From: Candidatus Rokuibacteriota bacterium
GTDB taxonomy: Bacteria; Methylomirabilota; Methylomirabilia; Rokubacteriales; CSP1-6
Assembly: GCA_016866775.1 (NCBI GenBank)
Contig: VGLJ01000001.1
Location: 62,001-126,000 of the forward strand
Direction: 5' to 3'
Length of the DNA stretch: 64,000 bases
Shown: positions 34,803 through 42,863 of the stretch, in pieces
How positions within the stretch are numbered: position 1 is the first letter of the stretch
Layout of the letters: every line of letters starts with the position of its first letter
The notes under the pieces: model-generated
The model's database searches: none
Told to the model about the DNA's origin: nothing
Seen by the model: only the letters and a program-made list of their open reading frames with translations
Made by a program: the position numbers and the translations under genes

Positions 34803-35234
34803 ATGGGTAAGACGCTCATCGCGGGGATCGTGATCGCAGCCACCGCGCTGGCCGCGCTGCCGGCCGCGGCGGAGGTGAACGTCAACGTCAGCATCGGCCC
34901 GCCGCCGGTGATCTTCTCGGCGCCGCCGCGCGTCGTCGTCGTGCCGAAGACGCCCGTCTACTACGCGCCCGACACGAGCTACAACGTGTTCTTCTACGAC
35001 GGGCGCTATTACAGCTTCCACAACGGCGCCTGGTTCCTCGCCGCCTCGCACGGTGGACCGTGGGCCTTCGTTCCGGTGGAGCGCGTGCCGAGGCCCGTCG
35101 TGCTGGTGCCGGTGAAGTACTACACGATCCCTCCCGGTCACATGAAGAAGATCACGCACGGCCACGACGACGACGACCGCTGGCGCGGCCGCGACCACTG
35201 CCCGCCCGGTCAGGCGAAGAAGGGGCGCTGCTGA
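34803..35234 (+). CDS. Exported protein with YYxFH motif and His/Asp-rich tail
   Basis: A 143-residue secreted protein with signal peptide MGKTLIAGIVIAATALAALP and AAA/E cleavage. The body is a compact beta domain (YYAPDTSYNVFFYDGRYYSFHNGAWFLAASHGGPWAFVP in part), resembling other periplasmic YXXG-type proteins in environmental proteobacteria-like genomes. The C-terminus is polar and metal-ligand rich: HMKKITHGHDDDDRW and HCPPGQAKKGRC. SD AGGAGGTG precedes ATG 34803. It is a single gene, and a stress or metal function is only a guess. Confidence 0.75.
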   Translation: MGKTLIAGIVIAATALAALPAAAEVNVNVSIGPPPVIFSAPPRVVVVPKTPVYYAPDTSYNVFFYDGRYYSFHNGAWFLAASHGGPWAFVPVERVPRPVVLVPVKYYTIPPGHMKKITHGHDDDDRWRGRDHCPPGQAKKGRC

Positions 35235-35285
35235 CACCGCCGAAGCGGAGCCTGCCGCCGAAGTCAGCGCCCCGGGTGCCGCTGT

Positions 35286-35320
35286 GGTCCGTGGTGGCGC
35301 GCCTGCCGCCACCACGGACC
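35286..35320. terminator. Long perfect inverted repeat (14-bp stem)
   Basis: GGTCCGTGGTGGCG pairs perfectly with CGCCACCACGGACC across a seven-base loop. It lies 52 bases after the exported-protein stop at 35234 and could end that transcript, although no T run follows. The rest of the 271-base gap to the LVIVD gene holds no gene that I can support. Confidence 0.55.
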
Positions 35321-35505
35321 GTGGCCACCCGCGAGAAGAGGTCTCTTCCCGCGAGCGTCTGGAAGACCCAGCGCGTGAAGGCGCCCCGGCCGGTCGCGAA
35401 GGTCGCGAGCCTCCGATCGGTCTTCAGTCGTCGCACGCCCCTCTCTAGACCTCGCGCCGAGAGTCTGTCACCATCGGCCGCGCCGAAAGACAGGGAGGTC
35501 TTTTC

Positions 35506-36714
35506 ATGCCGACGCTCGCGAAGAACATGAAGCTCCTCGCCCACCACGAAATGGACGGCTTCGGGAACTGCGGCGAAGGCATGGCGCTGCAGCGCACGCG
35601 CGACAAGCGCCGCGTGCTCTGGATCGCGCACGAGTCGCAGCCGAAGAACGTCACCGCCCTCGACGTCACGAACCCGAAGAAGCCGAGCGTGATCACGCAG
35701 ACGAACCTGCCGCACCAGCAGATGCGCTCGAACTCGCTCGACATGGTGGGCGATCTTCTCGTCGTCGCGTACCAGACCCGCGAGCCCGGCATGAAGCCGG
35801 CGGGCTTCGAGATCCTCGACTGCGCCGATCCCGCGAAGCCGAAGTCGGTCACGTTCTTCGACTGCTCGGGCCCGAAGTCGCGCGGCGTGCATCATTTGTG
35901 GTGGGTGGACGGCGAGTACGTGCACATCGCGTCCGGCGCCGAGGATTACCTCCCCCGCAACCAGAAGGACGACCAGTGCTACCGGATCGTCGACGTGCGC
36001 GACATCTCGAGGCCGCGCGAGGTCGGACGCTGGTGGCTGCCGGGCACGCGCGAGGGCGACGCCGAGCCGGCGCTGCCGCGCAACCCGAACTTCGACACCG
36101 GGTATCGCGCGCACAACACCAACGTCTATCCGCAGCGTCCGGACCGCGCGTACGTCGGCTACATCGACGGCGGCGCGTGCGTGCTCGACATCTCGGACAA
36201 GGCGCACCCGAAGCTGCTGGGCCGCTGGGACTACCAGCCGCCGTTCCCCGGCTTCTGCCACACCGTGCTGCCGCTGTTCTCGAAGAACCTGCTCGTGGTC
36301 AGCGACGAGGCGACGAAGATCAAGGGCGAGGACTGGCCCAAGCTCGTGTGGATCGTGGACGCGCGCCGCGAGGACAAGCTGGTGCCGATCGGCACGTGCC
36401 CGCTGCCGCCGGTGAAGGAGTGGGCGAAGAAGGGCAACGGCCGCTTCGGCGCGCACAACCTGCACGAGAACCGGCCCGGCGGCTTCATCTCCGAGGACAT
36501 CATCTTCGGGACGTTCTTCAACGGCGGCCTGCGCGCGTTCGATCTGAAGGATCCGTTCCAGCCGAAGGAAGCGGCGTATTTCGTGCCCGAGGCCCCACGG
36601 AAGTCGCCGGCCAAGTCGATCCAGATCAACGACGTCTACATCGACGAGAAGCGAATCGTGTACGCCGTGGACCGCATCGTCGGCGGCGTGTACATCCTCG
36701 AGATGAAGCTGTAA
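35506..36714 (+). CDS. LVIVD repeat-containing protein
   Basis: A 402-residue beta-propeller with LVIVD-type repeats: LFLVVAYQTR (DLLVVAYQTR), YCRIVDVRDISRPREVGRWW, YVGYIDGGACVLDISDKAHPKLLGRW, LVVSDEATKIK and AFDLKDPFQPKEAAYF. No signal peptide is seen (MPTLAKNMKLLAHHEM). LVIVD proteins occur in extracellular or periplasmic and cytoplasmic forms of unknown role. SD-like GGGAGGTC lies before ATG 35506. It precedes a lipoprotein hydrolase by ten bases, so both are likely co-transcribed. Confidence 0.85.
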   Translation: MPTLAKNMKLLAHHEMDGFGNCGEGMALQRTRDKRRVLWIAHESQPKNVTALDVTNPKKPSVITQTNLPHQQMRSNSLDMVGDLLVVAYQTREPGMKPAGFEILDCADPAKPKSVTFFDCSGPKSRGVHHLWWVDGEYVHIASGAEDYLPRNQKDDQCYRIVDVRDISRPREVGRWWLPGTREGDAEPALPRNPNFDTGYRAHNTNVYPQRPDRAYVGYIDGGACVLDISDKAHPKLLGRWDYQPPFPGFCHTVLPLFSKNLLVVSDEATKIKGEDWPKLVWIVDARREDKLVPIGTCPLPPVKEWAKKGNGRFGAHNLHENRPGGFISEDIIFGTFFNGGLRAFDLKDPFQPKEAAYFVPEAPRKSPAKSIQINDVYIDEKRIVYAVDRIVGGVYILEMKL

Positions 36715-36724
36715 GACGCACGGC

Positions 36725-37684
36725 ATGATCGCTCGCGTGGCGGTCGGGGCGCTGCTGCTCGCGCTCGCGGCCTGCGCCTCGCCGCCGCGCGAGCCGATGC
36801 GCACGCTCTCCGCGGCGCAGTCCGGAGAGATCTGGTTCGCCACCGCGGGGAGCCTGGTCCGGACGGACACGCGTCTCGTGCCCGGCGATCCCGTGGTCAT
36901 CTCGGGCGAGCTCCAGTTTCCGGCGGGCGGCGGCGGCTCGCTGCCCGTCGTCGTCCTCGCCCACGGCTGCGGCGGCAGCAACATCATCGACACCACGTGG
37001 GCGTCGGTGCTGCGCGAATGGGGCTACGCGACGTTCGTCCTCGACAGCTTCGCCGGGCGCGGCCTGCGCGAAGTCTGCACGAACGCGGTGGCGCTCAACG
37101 GAACGCAGCGCGTCCCCGACGCCTACGGCGCGCTGCGCGTGCTCGCCACCCATCCCCGCGTCGACGCGCAGCGCGCCGTGCTCATGGGCTTCTCGCACGG
37201 CGGCATCCTCACGGTGGCGGCCGCGACCGTGTGGGCGAAGGACACCTTCGCGCCGGCCGGGCAGCCGGCGTTCCGCGCGTTCCTGCCGTTCTACCCGTAC
37301 TGCAATTCCGCCTATCCCGAGCGCGACCGCGTGTCCGCGCCGGTCCGGATCCACACCGGCGAAGCGGACGACTGGACACCCGCGCGCCCCTGCGCCGAGC
37401 TCGCCGCGTCGCTGCGCGCGTCGGGCCACGACGTGACCATCACCCTCTATCCCGGGGCCCACCACGGCTTCGACAACCCGCGCCTGCTGTTCCCGGTGTA
37501 TCTCCCCAACGTCGACAACGCCGCGCGGTGCACGTTCCGCGTCGCGAGCATCCTGGGGCCGATCCCGCCGGTCGAGGAGATCAGGGCGTGCCTCGTCAAG
37601 GGCGCGACCATCGGTAAAAGCGCCACCGCGCTCGAGCAGGCGCGCCGCAATGTCCGCGAAGAGCTGGCCGCGCTCTTGAGGTAA
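36725..37684 (+). CDS. Dienelactone hydrolase family lipoprotein
   Basis: A 319-residue alpha/beta hydrolase with a lipobox (VGALLLALAAC) that makes it a probable outer- or inner-membrane-anchored lipoprotein. The oxyanion region LAHGCGGSN, nucleophile GFSHGGI, acid HTGEADDWTP and base PGAHHGFDNP are all in place, like dienelactone hydrolases. It could cut lactones or esters of aromatic breakdown products outside the cytoplasm. It follows the LVIVD gene and is six bases before a methyltransferase. Confidence 0.88.
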   Translation: MIARVAVGALLLALAACASPPREPMRTLSAAQSGEIWFATAGSLVRTDTRLVPGDPVVISGELQFPAGGGGSLPVVVLAHGCGGSNIIDTTWASVLREWGYATFVLDSFAGRGLREVCTNAVALNGTQRVPDAYGALRVLATHPRVDAQRAVLMGFSHGGILTVAAATVWAKDTFAPAGQPAFRAFLPFYPYCNSAYPERDRVSAPVRIHTGEADDWTPARPCAELAASLRASGHDVTITLYPGAHHGFDNPRLLFPVYLPNVDNAARCTFRVASILGPIPPVEEIRACLVKGATIGKSATALEQARRNVREELAALLR

Positions 37685-37690
37685 GGCGAC

Positions 37691-38284
37691 GTGCCCGAGG
37701 CCGCGACTCCCCTCGCCGCGCTCCTCGCCGAGCTGGAGACGTTCGGTCAGCAGAACGACGCGGTCGTCACGGATCGCCCGCGCCGGATGCTCAACGTCAC
37801 GCGCGACACCGGCGAGTTCCTCGCGGTGCTCGTGAAGGCGATGCGCGCGAGGCGCGTGCTGGAGATCGGGACGTCGAACGGCTACTCGACGCTGTGGCTG
37901 GCGAGCGCGGCCCGCGCGATCGGCGGCACGGTCACCACCGTCGAGCGGGCCGAGCTGAAGGTCGGCATGGCGCGCGCGAACTTCGCGCGGTCGGGCCTCG
38001 CCGACGTCATCACGCTGGTGCACGACGACGCGGGCGGCGTGCTGAAGCGCACGGGCGACGCCGGCATCGACCTGCTCTTCCTCGACTCCGAGCGCCCGGA
38101 GTACCCCGGTTGGTGGCCGGACCTGAGGCGTGTGCTGCGCTCGGGCGGCTTGCTCGTCGTGGACAACGCGACGTCACATCCCGAGCAGATGGCGCCGTTC
38201 GTCGCCCTGGTCACCACCGACCCCACGTTCACGACCAGCCTGGTCCCAGTCGGCAACGGCGAGTTCCTCGCGGTGAAGGCGTGA
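37691..38284 (+). CDS. O-methyltransferase (class I SAM-dependent)
   Basis: A 197-residue catechol-O-methyltransferase-like protein: RRVLEIGTSNGYSTLWLA is motif I, TVTTVERAELKVGMARANF binds SAM ribose, and LLFLDSERPEYPGWW with DNATSHPEQ gives the metal-binding Asp/Asn region seen in Mg2+-dependent O-methyltransferases. GTG 37691 is used as no ATG is nearby. The stop overlaps the cupin start (GTGA). The acceptor is unknown, possibly a catechol-like phenol. Confidence 0.85.
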   Translation: MPEAATPLAALLAELETFGQQNDAVVTDRPRRMLNVTRDTGEFLAVLVKAMRARRVLEIGTSNGYSTLWLASAARAIGGTVTTVERAELKVGMARANFARSGLADVITLVHDDAGGVLKRTGDAGIDLLFLDSERPEYPGWWPDLRRVLRSGGLLVVDNATSHPEQMAPFVALVTTDPTFTTSLVPVGNGEFLAVKA

Positions 38285-38676
38285 CGGCGTTCGCAACGAA
38301 GCGTCTGCCCGCGAAGCGCGACGTCGTCGCGCCCGACGGCTCGGACGTCCGCGTGCTCCTGGCGACGGAGGGCGGCAGCATGGCGCACTTCACGCTCGCC
38401 CCGGGCGCCGTGTCGAAGGCCGTCGCGCACCGCACGGTCGAGGAGATCTGGTACGTGCTCGCCGGCCACGGCGAGATGTGGCGCCGCACGAGCGAGCAGG
38501 AGAGAGTCGTTGCCCTGGAGCCGGGCGTGTGCCTGACGATCCCGTGCGGCGCGCATTTCCAGTTCCGCGCGACGGGCACGGAGCCGCTCGCTATCATCGG
38601 CGTGACGATGCCGCCCTGGCCCGGCGACGGCGAAGCGTCCGCCGTCGACGGCCCGTGGACGCCGAGGGCGGGCTAG
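38281..38676 (+). CDS. Cupin domain-containing protein
   Basis: A 131-residue single cupin: MAHFTLAPGAVSKAVAHRTVEEIWYVLAGHGEMW carries motif 1 (His, Glu) and LEPGVCLTIPCGAHFQFRATG motif 2 (His). Single-cupin proteins act as metal-dependent isomerases, dioxygenases or ligand binders. It starts at GTG 38281 inside the methyltransferase stop and ends in a CTAG shared with the convergent enoyl-CoA hydratase. Confidence 0.82.
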   Translation: MTAFATKRLPAKRDVVAPDGSDVRVLLATEGGSMAHFTLAPGAVSKAVAHRTVEEIWYVLAGHGEMWRRTSEQERVVALEPGVCLTIPCGAHFQFRATGTEPLAIIGVTMPPWPGDGEASAVDGPWTPRAG

Positions 38677-39473
38677 CGGCCCTTGAACTTCGGCTTGCGC
38701 TTCTCCATGAAGGCGCGCGCCGACTCCTGGAAGTCCTCCGTGAGGTGCAGCGCGCGGCCCTGCGTGTAGAGCTTCGTCTGCCGCTGCATCTCGGCGACGA
38801 ACCAGCGCATCGCGCGCACGTTCGCGCGCACCGCGAGCGGCGGGTTCTCGAGGATCTGGTTGGCCAGCTCTTCCGCGGCCGCCATGAGCTCGGCCTGCGG
38901 GACAACCCGGTTCACCATGCCGTGCTGCAGGCCTTCTTCGGCGGTGAACATGCGCCCCGTGAGCGCGATCTCGTTGGCGAAGCGGTCGCCCGTCCAGAAC
39001 CACGTGGCCGCCCAGTGCTGCGCGCCGCCGAGGCCGCGCTGGACCTCGCGAATCTGGAGCTTCGTTCCCTCCGCGGCGACCACCAGGTCACACGTCATCG
39101 TGAGCATGTAGCCGAGCCCGAGCGCATAGCCGTGCACCGCGGCGATCACCGGCTTCCAGTTGACGGTGTCGACGAGCCCCAGCTCGCGCGAGCGACGGCC
39201 GGCGGGACCGCCGAGGCGCTTCAGCTCTTCGCGCGTGCGGAGCTGCCGCTGCTTGACGTCGGCGCCCGAGCAGAACGCGCGCCCGGCGCCCGAGATGATC
39301 GCGACCTGCAGCTCCTCGTCGGCGTCGAACTCGAACAGCGCGTCGTTGACGTCCTCGACGAGCTGGTCGTTGGCGGCGTTGAGCTTCTCCGGACGGTTCA
39401 GGACGATGGAACAGATCGGGCCCTTCTTCTCGTAGAGGACGGTCTCGAACTTCGGTGACGGGGCACTCGCCAT
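38673..39473 (-). CDS. Enoyl-CoA hydratase/isomerase family protein
   Basis: A 266-residue crotonase. VAIISGAGRAFCSGADVKQRQL forms the first oxyanion loop and AVHGYALGLGYMLTMTCDLVVAAEG the second; KFQIREVQRGL-like text (TKLQIREVQRGLGG) and HGMVNRVVP continue the fold. CoA-ester hydration, isomerisation or ring opening is expected. It is a lone minus-strand gene with a purine ribosome site (GGAAGGAG) before ATG 39473. Confidence 0.92.
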   Translation of the reverse strand: MASAPSPKFETVLYEKKGPICSIVLNRPEKLNAANDQLVEDVNDALFEFDADEELQVAIISGAGRAFCSGADVKQRQLRTREELKRLGGPAGRRSRELGLVDTVNWKPVIAAVHGYALGLGYMLTMTCDLVVAAEGTKLQIREVQRGLGGAQHWAATWFWTGDRFANEIALTGRMFTAEEGLQHGMVNRVVPQAELMAAAEELANQILENPPLAVRANVRAMRWFVAEMQRQTKLYTQGRALHLTEDFQESARAFMEKRKPKFKGR

Positions 39474-39532
39474 GCGTGGCTCCTTCCGCGGGCCATTGTA
39501 GACCGCGGCGGTGAATGATAGAGAAGCCGGGC

Positions 39533-41272
39533 ATGAGCCACGTGCGGGACGGGATGCGGATCGACTGGGACGTGCCGATCACCGTCGACGACGGCCTGGT
39601 GGTGCGCGCCGACGTGTTTCGCCCCCTCGCCGACGGGCAGTATCCGACGATCCTCTCCTACGGCCCGTACGGGAAGTGGCTCCACTTCGAGGACCTCTAC
39701 ACCGACCAGTGGCGCCGCATGGTCGACCAGCATCCCGACGTCGCCGCCGGATCGACGAACAAGTACCAGAACTGGGAAGTCGTGGATCCCGAGAAGTGGG
39801 TGCCCGACGGGTACGCGTGCGTGCGGGTCGACTCGCGTGGCGCCGGGCGCTCGCCCGGCCACCTCGATCTCTGGTCCGCGCGCGAGGCGAAGGACCAGTA
39901 CGACTGCATCGAGTGGGCCGCGCGCCAGCCGTGGTCGAACGGCAAGGTCGGGCTGAACGGCATCTCCTACTACGCGATGAATCAGTGGCAGACGGCGGCG
40001 CTCCAGCCGCCGCACCTCACCGCGATCTGCGTCTGGGAAGGCGCCGCCGACTACTACCGCGACCTCTCGCACCATGGCGGCATCCTGTGCGCGTTCGCGC
40101 GCGCGTGGTTCCCCTCGCAGGTGATCCGCGTGCAGCACGGGCTCGGCGCGCGCGGCTACCGCTCGCGGATGACGGGCGACTGGGTCTCCGGCCCGCCGAC
40201 GCTGACCGAGGAAGAGCTGGGTGCGAGACGCAACGACTTCTGGCAGGACTGCCGCAATCACCCGCTCGCGAGCCACGAGTACTGGCGCTCGCGCATGCCG
40301 GACTGGTCGAAGGTCACGGTCCCGGTGTTCTCGGCCGCGAACTGGGGCGGCCAGGGTCTGCACCCGCGCGGGAACTTCGAAGGCTTCGTGCGCGCGGCCT
40401 CGCGGCAGAAGTGGCTCGAGGTCCACGGCATCGAGCACTGGACGCACTTCTACACGGACTACGGCGTCGCGCTCCAGAAGAAGTTCTTCGGCCACTTCCT
40501 GAAGGGCGAGAACACGGGCTGGCGCCAGCAGCCGAAGGTCGTCCTGCAGGTGCGCCACCCGGGCGAGAGGTTCGTCGAGCGTGCGGAGAGTGAATGGCCA
40601 CTGGCACGCACGCGGTGGACGAAGCTCTACCTGAGCCCGGCCGAGGCGGCGCTCGTCCGGAAGCCCCTCGCGAAGAACGCCGCCGCGACGTACGCGGGGT
40701 TTGGCGACGGGGTCACGTTCCTCACGCCGCCGATGGACCACGCGACCGAAGTGACGGGTCCGATCGCCGCGAAGCTTTTCGTGTCGTCGGAGACGACGGA
40801 CGCCGACCTGTTCCTCGTCGTCCGCGTCTTCACCCCGGACATGAAGGAAGTGACGTTCCAGGGTGCGCTCGATCCCCACACGCCGGTCGCGCAGGGCTGG
40901 CTGCGCGCGTCGCACCGCAAGCTCGACCCCGCGCTCTCGAAGCCCTACCGTCCGTATCACACACACGACGAGATCCAGCCGCTGAAGCCAGGCACCATCT
41001 ACGAGCTGGACGTCGAGATCTGGCCGGCGTGCATCGTGGTGCCGCCCGGCCATCGCATCGGCCTCACCGTGCGCGGACGCGACTACGAATTCCCCGGCGG
41101 CCCCTCCACCGGGCTCGGGACGCTCGGCGCGGTCTTCACCGGCGTCGGACCGTTCAAGCACGACGACCCGCGCGATCGGCCCGCGGACGTCTTCGGCAAG
41201 CGGGTCACGCTACACTGTGGGCCGTCCCGGCCGTCGCGCCTGCTGCTGCCGGTCATTCCCGCGAAGCGATAG
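39533..41272 (+). CDS. CocE/NonD family hydrolase (X-Pro dipeptidyl-peptidase-like)
   Basis: A 579-residue serine hydrolase. VRDGMRIDWDVPITVDDGLVVRADVF opens the alpha/beta domain, the nucleophile lies in GLNGISYYAMNQW (GxSYxG-like), the acid region in VFSAANWGGQG and the base in HGIEHWTHFYTDYG. The C-terminal half is the jelly-roll CocE domain (LFVSSETTDADLFLVVRVF). ATG 39533 follows AGCCGGGC; ATG 39515 six codons earlier is possible. It cleaves an ester or amide of unknown identity. The next gene is a cupin ten bases later. Confidence 0.88.
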   Translation: MSHVRDGMRIDWDVPITVDDGLVVRADVFRPLADGQYPTILSYGPYGKWLHFEDLYTDQWRRMVDQHPDVAAGSTNKYQNWEVVDPEKWVPDGYACVRVDSRGAGRSPGHLDLWSAREAKDQYDCIEWAARQPWSNGKVGLNGISYYAMNQWQTAALQPPHLTAICVWEGAADYYRDLSHHGGILCAFARAWFPSQVIRVQHGLGARGYRSRMTGDWVSGPPTLTEEELGARRNDFWQDCRNHPLASHEYWRSRMPDWSKVTVPVFSAANWGGQGLHPRGNFEGFVRAASRQKWLEVHGIEHWTHFYTDYGVALQKKFFGHFLKGENTGWRQQPKVVLQVRHPGERFVERAESEWPLARTRWTKLYLSPAEAALVRKPLAKNAAATYAGFGDGVTFLTPPMDHATEVTGPIAAKLFVSSETTDADLFLVVRVFTPDMKEVTFQGALDPHTPVAQGWLRASHRKLDPALSKPYRPYHTHDEIQPLKPGTIYELDVEIWPACIVVPPGHRIGLTVRGRDYEFPGGPSTGLGTLGAVFTGVGPFKHDDPRDRPADVFGKRVTLHCGPSRPSRLLLPVIPAKR

Positions 41273-41282
41273 GAGAGCCGCG

Positions 41283-41630
41283 ATGGAGATCATCGACCTG
41301 CACGGCCAGAAGGAGTTCTCCTCGACGCACCACATCCACAAGACGCTCCACGCGACGCCGCACAGCGAGATCAGCGTCGTCGGCTGGGCGCCGGGCCAGA
41401 AGTCGCCGATCCACTGTCACCCGCAGGCCGACGAGATCTACCACGTGCTCGAGGGCGAAGGGCTCTTCGACGACGGCCGCCGCGAGGCGACGCTGAAGCC
41501 GGGCGACACGGTGATCTTCCCCGCGGGCGAGGTGCGCACGGTCGTCGCGACGACGCGAATGGTGCTCTATCGCGTGCAGGCAGGGCCCGACCGCAAGGCG
41601 AAGTCGCTGGAGGCCTGGCCGGCGAAGTGA
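41283..41630 (+). CDS. Cupin domain-containing protein
   Basis: A 115-residue cupin with IHCHPQADEIYHVLEGEGLF (two His and Glu of motif 1) and LKPGDTVIFPAGEVRTVVAT (motif 2). ATG 41283 has an AGGAGAG ribosome site. Its stop at 41628-41630 abuts the stop of the convergent metallo-hydrolase with no gap. It likely works beside the CocE hydrolase. Confidence 0.85.
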   Translation: MEIIDLHGQKEFSSTHHIHKTLHATPHSEISVVGWAPGQKSPIHCHPQADEIYHVLEGEGLFDDGRREATLKPGDTVIFPAGEVRTVVATTRMVLYRVQAGPDRKAKSLEAWPAK

Positions 41631-42473
41631 CTACGCGCGCCGGTGAACGCCGGCGCCCGTGACGTAATCGAAGAGGTTCGCGACGTTCATCTTCATCACC
41701 GCCGGCGCCATGCCGTCCTGCTCGACGTCCATCGGATAGCGGTCGGTCATCGCGGTCAGCGTCACGACGGCTTCGTCCTTCGCCAGGCCCTTGTCCACGC
41801 CGCGCCGCACGTAATCGACCCACTCCTCGATGAACGCGCCCTGCTCGCGGAGGTAGCGTTTGTCGCACACCGGCCCGTGACCGGGCACCAGCGTCTCGCC
41901 AGGCAACGCGCCGAGCGCGTCGAGCGCCTTCAGCCACGCCGCCGGATCGGCCTCCTGCAGCCACGTGTGGCACTTGCAGAACACGTTGTCGCTGGTGAAA
42001 ACCACGCCGTCGTTCTCGACGACGATCGCCGCCTGCGACGTCGTGTGGCCCGGCATGTGGATCATGCGGAACGTGTGGTCGCCGACGTGCAGTGTGAGCT
42101 CGCGCGAGAACGTGATCACCGGCGCGTTCGGCCGATAGCTCTCCAGGTGCTTCGCCTCGTCGGGGCCGAAGGTGCCCACGCGCTTCACCATCGCGGCGAT
42201 ATCGGTGCCGAGGATTCGCTCGCGCACGCCCTCGTGCGCGACGACCGGCACGTCGAAGTACGCGTTCGACGTCCAGTGATCGCCGTGCGGCTCCGTGTTG
42301 AGGATGTAGCGCAGGGGGACACCGCGCCGCTCGATCTCGGCCTTGAGTCGCAGCGTGTCGCTGGGCTTGTGAGGACCGTCGATCAGCACGAGGCCGTCGG
42401 ACGTCGTGACGAGTCCGTGATTCGAGCCGCGCTTGCCGACTTCGACCTCGACCGTGGCGGTGATCTGCTTCAT
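41631..42473 (-). CDS. MBL fold metallo-hydrolase
   Basis: A 280-residue metallo-beta-lactamase-fold protein. The metal loop reads NTEPHGDHWTSNAYF, in which the first His of HxHxDH is Glu; the other ligands follow in MPGHTTSQAAIV, FTSDNVF and PGHGPVCDK. Such proteins are hydrolases or thioesterases acting on soluble esters. ATG 42473 is 54 bases from the divergent cupin gene. It may be a modified one-metal variant. Confidence 0.85.
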   Translation of the reverse strand: MKQITATVEVEVGKRGSNHGLVTTSDGLVLIDGPHKPSDTLRLKAEIERRGVPLRYILNTEPHGDHWTSNAYFDVPVVAHEGVRERILGTDIAAMVKRVGTFGPDEAKHLESYRPNAPVITFSRELTLHVGDHTFRMIHMPGHTTSQAAIVVENDGVVFTSDNVFCKCHTWLQEADPAAWLKALDALGALPGETLVPGHGPVCDKRYLREQGAFIEEWVDYVRRGVDKGLAKDEAVVTLTAMTDRYPMDVEQDGMAPAVMKMNVANLFDYVTGAGVHRRA

Positions 42474-42527
42474 CGCGTCACCTCGTGGCCGCGGATGCTA
42501 CCATCCGGGCCACCTTCGGAGGCGGTG

Positions 42528-42863
42528 ATGCCACAGCCGACTGAATCGGTCGTCAACAGCGCGAGCGCCGCGTGGACCGCCGCCCGGATCCCCGGGATCT
42601 CGGTGAAGGTCCTTCGCAGAGATGAGAATGGCCGGTCGTCGTCGCTCGTCCGGTTCGATCCGGGCGCCCGGTTCCCCGCGCACGATCACCCCGCGGGCGA
42701 GGAAGTGTTCGTCCTCGAGGGCGAAGTCCAGATCGGCCGCCACCACCTGAAGGCCGGCGACCTCTACGCCCCGCCCGGAGTCAAGCACGCGGCCTCCTCG
42801 GCAGGGGGCTGCGTGTTCCTCGTCAGCCTGCCGAAACCGGTCGTCATCCTCGAAACGCGGTGA
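42528..42863 (+). CDS. Cupin domain-containing protein
   Basis: A 111-residue single cupin: LVRFDPGARFPAHDHPAGEEVFVLEGEVQ (motif 1 HxHx3-4Ex6G) and LKAGDLYAPPGVKHAASSAGG (motif 2). It resembles the ChrR-like anti-ECF sigma cupins in motif spacing, but no sigma-factor gene is near. The start ATG 42528 follows GGAGGCGG. It is coupled to the MetE-like gene (GTGA). Confidence 0.83.
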   Translation: MPQPTESVVNSASAAWTAARIPGISVKVLRRDENGRSSSLVRFDPGARFPAHDHPAGEEVFVLEGEVQIGRHHLKAGDLYAPPGVKHAASSAGGCVFLVSLPKPVVILETR

